64,000 bases of DNA from JAQVEM01 sp964601205 (GTDB taxonomy: Bacteria > Actinomycetota > Humimicrobiia > Humimicrobiales > Humimicrobiaceae). The translations under genes and the position numbers were made by a program. Every line of letters starts with the position of its first letter. The stretch's first letter is position 1. Below the pieces are notes generated by a model. That model was given only the letters and a program-made list of their open reading frames with translations. It searched no databases and was not told where the DNA came from. Below, piece by piece: positions 1 through 9,264 of the stretch. Where the stretch lies: the NCBI GenBank assembly GCA_964601205.1, contig CAZRML010000005.1:71676-135675 (forward strand), given 5' to 3'.

Positions 1-1
1 T

Positions 2-1450
2 GGGAGAGAATTTATTAAAATATCTTCCAGAGTCTCTAAAAAAAAGCCAATAATCATAATTAAATCAGGTAATACAGACGCAGGAGCAAGAGCAGTATCA
101 TCTCATACCGGCACACTCGCCGGTTCTGCGAAAGCTTACGAGTCTGCTTTTAAGCAGGCAGGTATTATAAGGGCAAATACCGTAAAAGATTTTTTTAATT
201 ATGCCGCTGCTCTTTCATATCAACCATTGCCTAAAGGTAAAAAAGTTGCAATAATAACAAATGCAGGTGGCCCGGGTATAATGGCTACTGACGAATGTGA
301 AAAAAATAAGATAACAATGTCCACTCTGGGTACAGAGACCATAGAGAGTTTAAAAGAATTCTTACCCGGGGCAGCAAACTTTTATAATCCTGTAGATTTA
401 CTGGGAGATGCAGTGGCAGATAGGTACAGACGGGCTCTCGAGGTGGTAATGGGAGACAGAAATGTTGATGCGGTAATAGTGTTGCTTACACCACAGGCGA
501 TGACACAGCCTTTAGAAATAGCCAGGGCAATCGTTGATGTTGCAAAAAGAAATGTGGAGGATAAAACAATACTGGCCAGTTTTATGGGAGGAAGTGAGGT
601 AAGAAAAGCAGTAGAATTTTTATCAAGCAAGAATATACCCAATTTTGCTATTCCGGAAGAAGCTGTAGATACCCTGAAAGTTATGATGGAATATGCAGAC
701 TGGAAATCAAGAGAGGTTTACCCTATTGAAACTTTTGATGTAGATAAGGAAAAAGTTAGAAAAATATTTTATAAGTGTCGTTCTGATGAAAGGCTGGAAC
801 TTGGAGAAATGGAGGCAAGAGGTATTCTTGGGGCATATGAGATAGGGGTACCCGAAGCCGGGCTCTCACGTGATATTGTCGAAGCAGGGGAAATTGCAAA
901 AAAAATAGGATATCCGGTTGTATTGAAAATAGTGTCTCCCAATATTTTACATAAAACAGATGTAGGTGGCGTCAGGATTGGGATATATGATGAAAAAGAA
1001 TTAGAAGAAAATTATGATAATATTCTTTTTAATGTAAAAAGATATATGCCGGATGCCAATATCAGGGGAATACTGGTTCAGGAATTTGTTGAAGATAAAA
1101 AGGAGATCATTATAGGGGTAAATGAGGACCCCCAGTTCGGGCCGGTTATTATGTTTGGCCTCGGGGGTATATATGTTGAAGCACTAAAAGATGTTTCTTT
1201 CAGGATTGCCCCTTTAAGCAGGCAAACTGCAAATGAAATGATTAAGGAAATTAAAACGATAAAACTGCTGGAAGGTATCAGAGGTGAAGAACCTTCAGAT
1301 ATTGATAGCGTGATTGAAATTATACTAAAGGTTTCCCAGATGTTAATAGAATTTCCGGAAATAATAGAGATGGATATAAATCCGCTGTTTGTAAAGAAAA
1401 TAGGAGAGGGCTCTATAGCCGGTGATGCAAGAATAAGAATAGGAGGTTAG
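2..1450 (+). CDS. ADP-forming acetyl/acyl-CoA synthetase, fused alpha-beta, 5' end cut off
   Basis: This enzyme converts acyl-CoA, ADP and phosphate into acid, CoA and ATP in the cytosol, a usual energy-conserving step in anaerobes. The reading frame is open from base 2, so the N-terminal CoA-binding part lies outside the window. The motif SHTGTLAG (His codon at 104-106) is the phosphohistidine region of the alpha (succinyl-CoA-synthetase-like) half. From about base 800 the protein is an ATP-grasp beta-type half with VVLKIVSPNILHKTDVGG and EMDINPLFV near the C-terminus. Having both halves in one chain is the fused arrangement known in many bacteria and archaea. It ends one base before the next gene, implying co-transcription. 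Substrate preference (acetate or a branched or aryl acid) cannot be read from the sequence. Confidence 0.9.
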   Translation, partial: GREFIKISSRVSKKKPIIIIKSGNTDAGARAVSSHTGTLAGSAKAYESAFKQAGIIRANTVKDFFNYAAALSYQPLPKGKKVAIITNAGGPGIMATDECEKNKITMSTLGTETIESLKEFLPGAANFYNPVDLLGDAVADRYRRALEVVMGDRNVDAVIVLLTPQAMTQPLEIARAIVDVAKRNVEDKTILASFMGGSEVRKAVEFLSSKNIPNFAIPEEAVDTLKVMMEYADWKSREVYPIETFDVDKEKVRKIFYKCRSDERLELGEMEARGILGAYEIGVPEAGLSRDIVEAGEIAKKIGYPVVLKIVSPNILHKTDVGGVRIGIYDEKELEENYDNILFNVKRYMPDANIRGILVQEFVEDKKEIIIGVNEDPQFGPVIMFGLGGIYVEALKDVSFRIAPLSRQTANEMIKEIKTIKLLEGIRGEEPSDIDSVIEIILKVSQMLIEFPEIIEMDINPLFVKKIGEGSIAGDARIRIGG

Positions 1451-1451
1451 T

Positions 1452-2519
1452 ATGATTCCGTTATTTTTTATTTCTAATCAGCCTTTTTCCGGTAAAAGCT
1501 CCATGTGCGTGGGTGTTGGCAAACTACTCGGTGAGAAAGGTTTGAAAGTGGGTTATATGAAACCGGTAGGAACTCTGCCCACCAGGGTAGGAGATATCAC
1601 TACGGATGAGGATGCTAAATATATATCAAATATCTTAAGTGTGAAAGACGGACTTGAAGATATATGCCCTGTTGTTTTAACCCAGCTCCACGACCGGGAG
1701 GGCTTAAAAGACCCTGATTTTTCTAAAGGATTCATAGATGTAATTGAAGGAGCTTATAAAAGGATAAAGAAAAATAAGGATATTGTAATAATGGAAGGCG
1801 CGAAAAGCATTGAAGATGGTTGTTTTCTGGGTATATCTGCAAAGAAAATATGCGAAAAGCTTGGAGCGCGGATTATTATGGTAGTAAGGTACGATTCCGA
1901 AATTGTAGACCAGATTCTCCATGTAAAGCAATTTTTAAAAGACTATTTTTCTGGTGTTATTATAAACTGGGTTCCTAAAAGTCAGATGGATTATCTGGAA
2001 GAACTTATAATACCATTTTTAACTAAAAATAAGATTGAAGTTATTGGATATGTTGCTTCTGATAAAATATTATCCTCTGTAAGTATAAAAGAAATGGCTG
2101 ATTTTCTCGGTGGTAAGATAATATGTGCCGAGGATAAAAAGGAAGAGTTAGTGGAAACATTTATGGTTGGCGCCATGGGACAGGAACAGGCTTTAAAATT
2201 CTTCAGAAGAAAAGCCAATAAAGCTGTAATAACCGGTGGAGACAGAGCAGATGTTCAGCTTGCTGCTCTGGAAACTAACACTAAATGCATGATACTCACA
2301 GGCAACTTTCAGCCGAGTACTATTGTCCTGGGAAGAGCGGAGGAGCTGGGCGTGCCGATGATTCTGGTCAATTTTGATACATTAACAGCAGTTGAAAAAG
2401 TTGGAGAAATTATTGGCCATGTCAGGTTCCATGAAATTAAGAAGATTGATAAAATAATTGAAGTGGCAAGAGAACATATAGATATAAATAAGTTAATGGG
2501 GATATCAAAAAATAATTAA
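1452..2519 (+). CDS. BioD-like P-loop plus DRTGG-domain protein (Pta N-terminal-like)
   Basis: This 355-residue protein has an N-terminal dethiobiotin-synthetase-like P-loop domain (SNQPFSGKSSMCVG near residues 7-20, with KPVGTLPT after it). Its C-terminal half (about 210-330) resembles the DRTGG domain, with ITGGDRADVQLAALET. The same two domains form the regulatory N-terminus of long phosphotransacetylases, but the phosphotransacetylase catalytic domain is absent. It starts one base after the ADP-forming acyl-CoA synthetase, so a role in sensing or regulating acetyl-CoA/acetate metabolism is a reasonable inference. No activity can be assigned from sequence. The start ATG follows the GGAGG of the upstream gene's end (1441-1445). 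Confidence 0.75.
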   Translation: MIPLFFISNQPFSGKSSMCVGVGKLLGEKGLKVGYMKPVGTLPTRVGDITTDEDAKYISNILSVKDGLEDICPVVLTQLHDREGLKDPDFSKGFIDVIEGAYKRIKKNKDIVIMEGAKSIEDGCFLGISAKKICEKLGARIIMVVRYDSEIVDQILHVKQFLKDYFSGVIINWVPKSQMDYLEELIIPFLTKNKIEVIGYVASDKILSSVSIKEMADFLGGKIICAEDKKEELVETFMVGAMGQEQALKFFRRKANKAVITGGDRADVQLAALETNTKCMILTGNFQPSTIVLGRAEELGVPMILVNFDTLTAVEKVGEIIGHVRFHEIKKIDKIIEVAREHIDINKLMGISKNN

Positions 2520-2521
2520 TT

Positions 2522-3562
2522 TTGAAACGTATTATGGGAGAAGTCTTTTCAAATAATTATTCAATTGTTATAGATGCTATGGGGGGAGATTTTGCTCCCG
2601 GCGAAATTATAAAGGGTGCGCTTGAGGCAAAAGAAATCTACGGGGCAAACATCAAACTGGTAGGTAGTGTAGATAAGATTAAGAAGATAGCAGAATTAAA
2701 CGGTATGAATCTGGACGGTATGGATATTATGCCCAGCTCGCAGGAAGTGGGTATGAATGAATCCCCTTCAGAGGTATTGAGGAAGAAAAAGAAATCATCA
2801 ATTTTTATAGGCTCAAAGTTTGTGTCCGGAGAAGATAAAAGCACCTTTATTTCTGCTGGTAACACAGGCGCAGTGATGGCCTGCTGCCTTTTTAACATAA
2901 GAAGAATAAAGAGTGTAATAAGGCCGGCTATTGCTGTGGTAATACCTTTAGACGAGAAAAAGGTGGTATTGATTGATGCAGGAGCCAATGCGGATTGCAG
3001 GTCATTATTTTTAAAGCATTTTGCTATTATGGGCAAAGTGTATTCCGAGAACATCCTCGGAGTAAAAAACCCGAGAGTAGCTCTGGTTAATATAGGAGAA
3101 GAAGAAAAGAAAGGAAACGAGGTAACAGTTGAGAGCCATAAACTACTTAAGGATTATCCTGGTATTAATTTTATCGGGAATGTAGAGGGCAGGAGCCTTT
3201 TTGAAGGTGTTACAGATGTAGCGGTTTGTGATGGTTTCGTGGGAAATGTAATATTGAAATTAATTGAAGGCATGGCAGGGTTTTTTTTCGGGGAAATAAA
3301 GAGTATCCTGACTTCAAGTGTTATGACGAAAATTTCATCCCTTGGTATTAAATCTTCACTGGTAAAAATGAAAGAAAAATTTGATTATGAAGAGTACGGG
3401 GGTGCACAGCTTCTGGGGCTTAACAGGCCGGTAATAATTTCTCATGGTAGTTCAAGGGCAAAAGCAATTAAGAATGCGGTAAAAGTAGCCATCGAAAGTC
3501 TGGAATCAAATCTTACCGGTAAGATAAGTGAAGAGATAAACAGGGTAAATTATAAAAGGTAA
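2522..3562 (+). CDS. plsX: Phosphate acyltransferase PlsX
   Basis: PlsX makes acyl-phosphate from acyl-ACP, the first step of phospholipid synthesis in the PlsX/PlsY route. The family motifs are present: DAMGGDFAPGEIIKG near the N-terminus, SAGNTGAVMA around residue 115, and VCDGFVGNVILK around 235. The length (346 aa) is normal. The TTG at 2522 gives the longest frame, while an ATG at 2534 would start MGEVFSNNYSIVIDAMGG and is equally plausible. It lies next to acpP, which encodes the carrier of its substrate. The usual neighbours fabH, fabD and fabG are not present here. Confidence 0.95.
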   Translation: MKRIMGEVFSNNYSIVIDAMGGDFAPGEIIKGALEAKEIYGANIKLVGSVDKIKKIAELNGMNLDGMDIMPSSQEVGMNESPSEVLRKKKKSSIFIGSKFVSGEDKSTFISAGNTGAVMACCLFNIRRIKSVIRPAIAVVIPLDEKKVVLIDAGANADCRSLFLKHFAIMGKVYSENILGVKNPRVALVNIGEEEKKGNEVTVESHKLLKDYPGINFIGNVEGRSLFEGVTDVAVCDGFVGNVILKLIEGMAGFFFGEIKSILTSSVMTKISSLGIKSSLVKMKEKFDYEEYGGAQLLGLNRPVIISHGSSRAKAIKNAVKVAIESLESNLTGKISEEINRVNYKR

Positions 3563-3605
3563 GATAAAAAAATAGTAAAAGTAAAAAAATGCAAAAGGAG
3601 TGAGG

Positions 3606-3842
3606 ATGGAAAATTTTGACAAACTTAAAGAAGTTTTAGTTGAAGTACTTGGTGTTAAAGAAGAGGATATTAAGGCTGAAAGTAAATTTGTTGACGATCT
3701 GGGAGCTGATTCACTTGACCTGGTCGAACTTATTATGGCATTTGAGGATAAGTTTGAAATAGAAATAAGTGATGAGGATGCTGAAAAAATCGTTACAGTA
3801 AAGGATGCGCTGGATTATATTGATTCTCATTCCAAAAAATAA
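3606..3842 (+). CDS. acpP: Acyl carrier protein
   Basis: This small acidic protein carries acyl chains on a phosphopantetheine arm during fatty-acid synthesis. The attachment motif GADSLDLVELIM is intact (Ser about residue 36). I chose ATG 3606 because AAGGAG at 3595-3600 sits five bases upstream. A GTG at 3600 in frame would add two residues but overlaps that ribosome-binding site. The length of 78 residues is typical. It lies between plsX and rnc, as in many Gram-positive-type genomes. Confidence 0.96.
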   Translation: MENFDKLKEVLVEVLGVKEEDIKAESKFVDDLGADSLDLVELIMAFEDKFEIEISDEDAEKIVTVKDALDYIDSHSKK

Positions 3843-3877
3843 TTTAAAAACCTGTAGAACATTTTTACCTTTAGAAG

Positions 3878-4615
3878 GTGGCGATTTTCTTTTTAATGAA
3901 TGATGATGTAGATACCCTGGAAAAGAGAATAAAAAGCTGGCTAAAAGGTCTTGGAATTATTCCCGGAGATTTAAAAATATATGTTCAGAGTCTAACACAC
4001 AGGTCTTATGCTCATCAGGAAAATATTAAATCCAGGGGAAATGAGCAACTGGAATTTCTTGGAGATAGCGTGCTTTCTTTTATAATTACCTCCTACTTAT
4101 ATAAAAAGTATGGCCATTTTTCTGAAGGCAGGATGGCAAAAATAAGGTCTGTGCTGGTTAACAGGAAAACTCTGTTTCAAATAGCAGGGGATATTAAGGT
4201 GGATGAACAGGTGCTTCTGAGTGAGAATGAAGAATTGTGCAAGGGTAGAAAAAAAGCATCTATCCTGGCCAATACTATGGAAGCTCTAATTGGTGCTATT
4301 TTTATTGATAGGGGAATAGATTTTACTTCAGAATGGGTTTTGAAAAGATATAAAGGAAAAATTAGTGAACGTATTAGAGCCCCTGAAATTATAGATTATA
4401 AAACCTATCTTCAGGAAATTATCCAGGCAGATTATTCTAAGCTTGTAATATATCGGCTGGATAAGTCCGAGGGGCCCGACCATAATAAATCGTTTTATTC
4501 TGTAGTAATGATTGACAATAGGGTTGTTGGTAAAGGCAGGGGTAAGAGCAAAAAGAATTCTGAGCAAAATGCAGCAAAAGATGCGTTAAATAAAATGTAT
4601 AATTTAAATTTATAA
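3878..4615 (+). CDS. rnc: Ribonuclease III
   Basis: RNase III cuts double-stranded RNA and processes rRNA precursors. The catalytic signature NEQLEFLGDSVL is at about residues 55-66, and a second conserved acidic stretch (NTMEALIGAIFID) follows at about 132. The C-terminal quarter (about 168-243) is a dsRNA-binding domain ending KSKKNSEQNAAKDALNKM. The start is uncertain: GTG 3878 gives 245 residues, and ATG 3896 gives MNDDVDTLEKR. Neither has an ideal ribosome-binding site. Its place between acpP and smc is the conserved order. Confidence 0.95.
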   Translation: MAIFFLMNDDVDTLEKRIKSWLKGLGIIPGDLKIYVQSLTHRSYAHQENIKSRGNEQLEFLGDSVLSFIITSYLYKKYGHFSEGRMAKIRSVLVNRKTLFQIAGDIKVDEQVLLSENEELCKGRKKASILANTMEALIGAIFIDRGIDFTSEWVLKRYKGKISERIRAPEIIDYKTYLQEIIQADYSKLVIYRLDKSEGPDHNKSFYSVVMIDNRVVGKGRGKSKKNSEQNAAKDALNKMYNLNL

Positions 4616-4637
4616 TAATTATTTTGGGAAGTTTAAT

Positions 4638-6962
4638 TTGTATTTAAAGAACATAACACTTCGTGGCTTCAAATCTTTTAAAGATAAAAGCCAGTTATTT
4701 TTTGAGCCCGGGATTAGTGTAATCGTAGGTCCTAATGGAAGCGGTAAAAGTAACATAGCGGACGCAATCTCATGGGTTCTGGGTGAACAGAGCCCCAGAA
4801 CACTGAGGGGCAATTCTATGGCAGATGTTATTTTCAGGAGTAAAAAAGAGGAAATGGGAATTGCTGAAGTCTCCCTTCTATTTGATAATTCAAACCGATT
4901 ATTTGATACGGAGTTCAGGGATGTTAAATTTACCCGCAGGGTTTTTTCTAAGGGCGGGAGTGAATATTTTATAAATTCCTCACCATGCAGGTTGATAGAT
5001 ATACAGGAGCTAACTGCTGACAGCGGAATTGGCAGAGGCCTTCATGTTATTGTAAATCAGGGGCAAATAAACCAGATTGCCCTGCTTAAGCCTTCGGAAA
5101 GAAAAGCGATAATTGATGGGATACTGGGGATTTCCAAACATAAAATCAGGAGAGATAAAGCACTGGTAAAACTGCAGAAGGTAAAAAATGATATTGATAG
5201 AGTTGATGACTTAATGGAAGAAATAAAGAGAACCATGGACCCGCTTGAGATTGAATCAAAAAGAGCAAGGAGATATTCAGAAATTTCTAATTTATTAAAA
5301 AGTGAGGCAGTATCTCTTTTTATTGGCAATCTTTATAATCTAAATAAAGATTGGGAAGAAGAAAATAACTTTTGTGTTGAAAATGAGGAGGAGCTGGAAA
5401 AAATAAAAGAAAAAAATTTATATCTTGAAGAAGAAAAAAATAAGCTGCTGAAAGTTATTGAAAAGGAGCAGGAAGAGTATGGAATATGGAGGAGTAAAAT
5501 TGACTGGTTTAAATCTGAAACAAGTAATTTAAAAAATATTAAAAACATAGTTGAGAGTAAAGAAAATACATTCAGAACATTGTTAAATATGTTTGATGCA
5601 GAGATTAACCATTATATTGAAAATAGGAATCAATCCCCCGGCTTATTAAGGGATGATAAAAAAAATAATATATTGCTTCTTGTAAAAAATACTTCTCAAG
5701 ATATGGATGAAGTAATTAATCTGTTATTGAAATTTATAGATAATTTAAGAAACAAAATAAAAGATACTGCTGCCATTAAATATACCGGAAATGAAATCCG
5801 GCCTATTATTGAGCAGTTGAGAACAATAAATAAGAACGTTAAAAAAACCTTAAATGATATGGAGCTAAAATCTTCAGAGGTATCGGGAAAGAGTGGAAAT
5901 GATAATAAAGATAAAGAAGAAAGGCCGGGCAGGCTCGGGGATTTAAAGGAAATTTGCATGCTTAATCTGGGGAAAACCAGAAAGCTACATTTAATTTTAA
6001 AAGATTACCTTCTAATTTCAGAAGGTATGGAGAAAAAGATTTATCCGAAGTTTAGCGGGAGGAATGATTTAATTTCAAAAAACCGGAGGAAAATTGACAG
6101 TCTTGAAGAAGAAATAAACAGGATTAATATGACCCGGTTAAAACTGGAAAACAACCTTTACAAATCCGGGCTCAAAAAAGAGCAGATAAAAGAAAGGGTG
6201 GAAGCCATTACTGAAGATATTATAGATAATTATAATATATCAATTGATTATGCTCTAAAGAGCTACACCCCCAGCGAAGATATAAAACAGTCGGAAGCCA
6301 GGGTAAGAAAATTAAAGAGTGAGATTAAAAGTTATGGAACTGTAAACCCGAATGCTGCCATTGAATATGAAAGAATTAAAAAAAGATATGATTTTTTAGC
6401 TACCCAGAAAGGTGACCTGGTTGAGAGCAGGAAGAACCTGGACGAATTAATAAAGGATATTAACAGGCGGATTTCTGTTTATTTCTATAAGAAATTTGAA
6501 GAAATTAAAAAGTGCTTTACTGATTATTTTAAAATTTTATTTCCCCTTGGCAAAGGAGAAATGCAGCTTGAGAGGGCCGATAATGAACGTAGCGATGATG
6601 AGGATGATATAGGGGTAGATTTGAATGTAGATATTGGTAATAATAAATTTGTTAATCTTTCACTTCTATCGGGTGGAGAAAAATCTCTGGTTTCAATGGC
6701 TTTTCTTTTCTCCATTTATTCAATAAATCCCTCTCCTTTTTATATTTTTGATGAGGTAGATGCTGCCCTGGATGATGTAAATATCAGCCGGTTTTTGACC
6801 CTGATAAAAAAGTTTTCAGAAAAACAGCAAATAATACTTATAACCCATCAAAAAAGAACCATGGAAATAGCCGATACAATATACGGAATCTCAATGCAGC
6901 CGGAAGGTGTTTCAAAGATAATATCTGAAAAAATAAGTAAAAATTATGCAAAAGCTGATTAA
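4638..6962 (+). CDS. smc: SMC-family ATPase, short, with no clear hinge domain
   Basis: SMC proteins are chromosome-organising ATPases. The two head halves are clear: Walker A GPNGSGKSN (31-39), a Q-containing QGQINQI (141-147), then near the C-terminus the signature LSLLSGGEKSL (674-684), Walker B FDEVDAALDD (704-713) and THQKR (736-740). The order and the motif GTVNPNAAIEYE (567-578) are those of bacterial Smc, not RecN or Rad50. However, it has 774 residues against roughly 1150-1200 for the family, with about 350 residues between the head halves. No normal hinge is visible. A stretch at about 430-485 (GRLGDLKEI, then LKDYLLI and KFSGRNDLIS) might be a degenerate hinge remnant. No CxxC zinc hook is present. 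TTG start; the 3' end overlaps ftsY by 17 bases. Confidence 0.85.
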   Translation: MYLKNITLRGFKSFKDKSQLFFEPGISVIVGPNGSGKSNIADAISWVLGEQSPRTLRGNSMADVIFRSKKEEMGIAEVSLLFDNSNRLFDTEFRDVKFTRRVFSKGGSEYFINSSPCRLIDIQELTADSGIGRGLHVIVNQGQINQIALLKPSERKAIIDGILGISKHKIRRDKALVKLQKVKNDIDRVDDLMEEIKRTMDPLEIESKRARRYSEISNLLKSEAVSLFIGNLYNLNKDWEEENNFCVENEEELEKIKEKNLYLEEEKNKLLKVIEKEQEEYGIWRSKIDWFKSETSNLKNIKNIVESKENTFRTLLNMFDAEINHYIENRNQSPGLLRDDKKNNILLLVKNTSQDMDEVINLLLKFIDNLRNKIKDTAAIKYTGNEIRPIIEQLRTINKNVKKTLNDMELKSSEVSGKSGNDNKDKEERPGRLGDLKEICMLNLGKTRKLHLILKDYLLISEGMEKKIYPKFSGRNDLISKNRRKIDSLEEEINRINMTRLKLENNLYKSGLKKEQIKERVEAITEDIIDNYNISIDYALKSYTPSEDIKQSEARVRKLKSEIKSYGTVNPNAAIEYERIKKRYDFLATQKGDLVESRKNLDELIKDINRRISVYFYKKFEEIKKCFTDYFKILFPLGKGEMQLERADNERSDDEDDIGVDLNVDIGNNKFVNLSLLSGGEKSLVSMAFLFSIYSINPSPFYIFDEVDAALDDVNISRFLTLIKKFSEKQQIILITHQKRTMEIADTIYGISMQPEGVSKIISEKISKNYAKAD

Positions 6963-7818
6963 AAATGTAAGTTATATCTGGAATAAATTCAGGGACAATA
7001 AAAAATTATTCTGGGAAGAGCTGGAAGAACAGATGATAGCAAATGATATAAGTATAGATACTGTAACCAGGATACTGGATAAAGTAAAAAGCAGCGCCTA
7101 TAGCGAGAATGTAAATGATCCCGAAAAAATAAAAGCTTTAATAAAAGAACAGGTTATAAAAATTCTTGAAATAAATGGCTGCAGCCGATTAAATACATCA
7201 GATGTACCCCCGACAGTCTTACTGATTGTGGGAGTAAACGGTTCGGGTAAGACTACTTCAGTAGCCAAAATGGCTAATTTATTTAAAAATGATGGTAAGA
7301 AAGTACTGATATCGGCAGCTGATACTTACAGGGCTGCTGCTGTGGAGCAAATACAATATTATGCAGATAAACTGGGGATTGATATGGTTTATCATCAGAA
7401 ATTGTCCGATCCGGGTGCAGTAGTGTATGATAGTATAGAAAAAGCAAAAGCAAAGGATATTGACGTGGTTATAATTGATACTGCCGGAAGGATGCAGACT
7501 TCTCATAATCTTATGGAGGAATTAAAGAAAATAAAAAAAGTAATAGAAGGAAGAATCAGGCGCAGTGTTGATGAAATACTGCTGGTTATTGATTCAACAA
7601 CGGGTCAGAATGCAAAAAATCAGGCCGAGTTATTTAATAACTCTCTCGGTTTGACAGGAATTATTCTTACCAAGACTGACAGTACTTCAAAGGGCGGAAT
7701 AGTTTTAACTATAAAAAATGATTTAAATTTACCGGTTAAAATGGTCACAGATGGTGAAAGTCTGGAGAATATATGTTATTTTGACCTGGTAGAGTTTGCT
7801 AATTCATTATTTTCCTGA
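6946..7818 (+). CDS. ftsY: Signal recognition particle receptor FtsY
   Basis: FtsY docks SRP-bound ribosomes at the membrane for co-translational insertion. The GTPase motifs of the NG domain are present: GVNGSGKTT (96-104), SAADTYRAAAVEQI, DTAGRMQ (about 178-184) and TKTDSTSKGG. The acidic A domain found in some relatives is missing. The protein begins almost directly with the N-domain helices, as in many compact FtsY proteins (290 aa). The start ATG lies inside the end of smc (17-base overlap), so translation is probably coupled. ffh, encoding its partner, follows 30 bases downstream. Confidence 0.95.
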   Translation: MQKLIKNVSYIWNKFRDNKKLFWEELEEQMIANDISIDTVTRILDKVKSSAYSENVNDPEKIKALIKEQVIKILEINGCSRLNTSDVPPTVLLIVGVNGSGKTTSVAKMANLFKNDGKKVLISAADTYRAAAVEQIQYYADKLGIDMVYHQKLSDPGAVVYDSIEKAKAKDIDVVIIDTAGRMQTSHNLMEELKKIKKVIEGRIRRSVDEILLVIDSTTGQNAKNQAELFNNSLGLTGIILTKTDSTSKGGIVLTIKNDLNLPVKMVTDGESLENICYFDLVEFANSLFS

Positions 7819-7848
7819 TTAAAATTTTTTACTCAGAGGTTTATTAAA

Positions 7849-9177
7849 ATGTTTGATTCGCTGACAGCTAAATTTGAAGATTTATTTTACAGGATAAGAA
7901 ATAAAGGTAAATTAAGCCCCGGTGACCTGGATGTTGCTTTAAGGGAGATTAAGCTTGCCCTGCTGGAAGCGGATGTTAATTTTAAAGTGGTTAAAGAATT
8001 TTTAGAGAATGTTAAATCTAAAGCAGAAGGTGAACAAGTATTGGAGAGTCTGACCCCATACCAGCAGGTAGTAAAGATAGTAAATGAAGAAATTATTAAA
8101 ATGCTCGGCTCCAGTAGCGGGGGTATTAATTTCGCTTCCGGGGGTCCCACTATAATGATGATGATAGGGTTGCAGGGTTCCGGAAAAACTTCTACAGTTA
8201 TAAAACTGGCTAATTTTGTAAAAAATAAATTCCAGAAAAAAGTATCCATTGTTGCCGCAGATATATACAGGCCGGCAGCGGTATTACAGATAGAGGATAT
8301 GGCAAAAAATCTCGGTATAGAAGTATTTTCTGATAGTAACTCGGACCCGGTAGATATATCGGTAAGGGGAGTGGAATCATTCAAGAAATCAGGTAGTGAC
8401 CTGATTATAATTGATACGGCGGGCAGGTTGCAGATTGATAAGGTTATGATGGATGAGATTATAAACATAAGAAAGAAAATTAAACCCCATGAGATATATC
8501 TGGTACTTGATTCTATGACAGGGCAGCAGGCAGTAAATATCGCCTGCGGTTTTAATCAGAGTGTTGAATATGATGGAGTAATTCTGACTAAATTAGATAG
8601 CGATACAAGAGGAGGTGCAGCATTATCAGTATATTACATAGTTAAAAAACCAGTAAAGTTTATTTCAAACGGGGAAAAAGTTGATGATTTCGATATATTT
8701 TATCCTGAAAGAATTGCTTCAAGAATACTGGGAATGGGGGACATTTTAACGCTGACCGAGAAAGCAGAAAAGGTTGTAAGTGAAAAGGAAGCGAAGAGAT
8801 TTGAAGAAAAAATTTATAGAGATGAATTGAATTTTGAGGATTTTTTAAGCCAGTTAAGAAGTATAAAAAAAATGGGTTCAATGGATAAGATTTTTTCAAT
8901 GCTCCCCATTGCAAATAAAAATAAACTGTTTAAAAATGTGAGCGTGGACGATTCTTATCTTGTCAGGGTAGAGGCTATAATCAATTCAATGACTCCGGAG
9001 GAAAGAAAGAAACCGCATATAATAGGAGGCAGCAGAAAAAAAAGAATTGCAGCCGGATGCGGTTGTTCGGTATCCGAGATTAATAGACTGCTAAAGCAAT
9101 TCGGTAAGACGAAACAGCTGTTGAAACAATTTTCCGGGATGAAAGGAAAGTTCGGGTTACCTACAGGTAATCTTTAA
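7849..9177 (+). CDS. ffh: Signal recognition particle protein Ffh
   Basis: Ffh is the protein part of SRP, binding signal peptides and 4.5S RNA. The GTPase domain carries GLQGSGKTST (107-116), AADIYRPAAVLQI, DTAGRLQ, DSMTGQQAVN and TKLDSDTRGG. The C-terminal M domain (about 300-442) holds the RNA-binding GSRKKRIAAGCG, where many relatives have a GSG ending. The length (442 aa) is normal. The SRP RNA gene itself was not seen in the window. It sits between ftsY and the rpsP operon, and the promoter at 9192-9219 probably separates the two transcripts in part. Confidence 0.97.
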   Translation: MFDSLTAKFEDLFYRIRNKGKLSPGDLDVALREIKLALLEADVNFKVVKEFLENVKSKAEGEQVLESLTPYQQVVKIVNEEIIKMLGSSSGGINFASGGPTIMMMIGLQGSGKTSTVIKLANFVKNKFQKKVSIVAADIYRPAAVLQIEDMAKNLGIEVFSDSNSDPVDISVRGVESFKKSGSDLIIIDTAGRLQIDKVMMDEIINIRKKIKPHEIYLVLDSMTGQQAVNIACGFNQSVEYDGVILTKLDSDTRGGAALSVYYIVKKPVKFISNGEKVDDFDIFYPERIASRILGMGDILTLTEKAEKVVSEKEAKRFEEKIYRDELNFEDFLSQLRSIKKMGSMDKIFSMLPIANKNKLFKNVSVDDSYLVRVEAIINSMTPEERKKPHIIGGSRKKRIAAGCGCSVSEINRLLKQFGKTKQLLKQFSGMKGKFGLPTGNL

Positions 9178-9191
9178 ATAAAAAAAATATT

Positions 9192-9219
9192 TTGCAAGTT
9201 TTAGAGAAAAATATATAAT
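9192..9219 (+). promoter_or_regulatory. Sigma70-type promoter for the rpsP operon
   Basis: TTGCAA (9192-9197) and TATAAT (9214-9219) are separated by 16 bases in the only gap between ffh and rpsP. The predicted start is near 9226, about 40 bases before the rpsP start. Sequence match only; not proven. Confidence 0.6.
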
Positions 9220-9264
9220 TATGAAAGCATAAAGCTATCTATATGAATGTTTGGAGGTTATGGA

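Noticed and set aside
7887..8468. Open frame of 193 codons on the - strand inside ffh
   Set aside because: Shadow of ffh. The low-complexity Ile/Ser composition and lack of ribosome-binding site argue against a gene.
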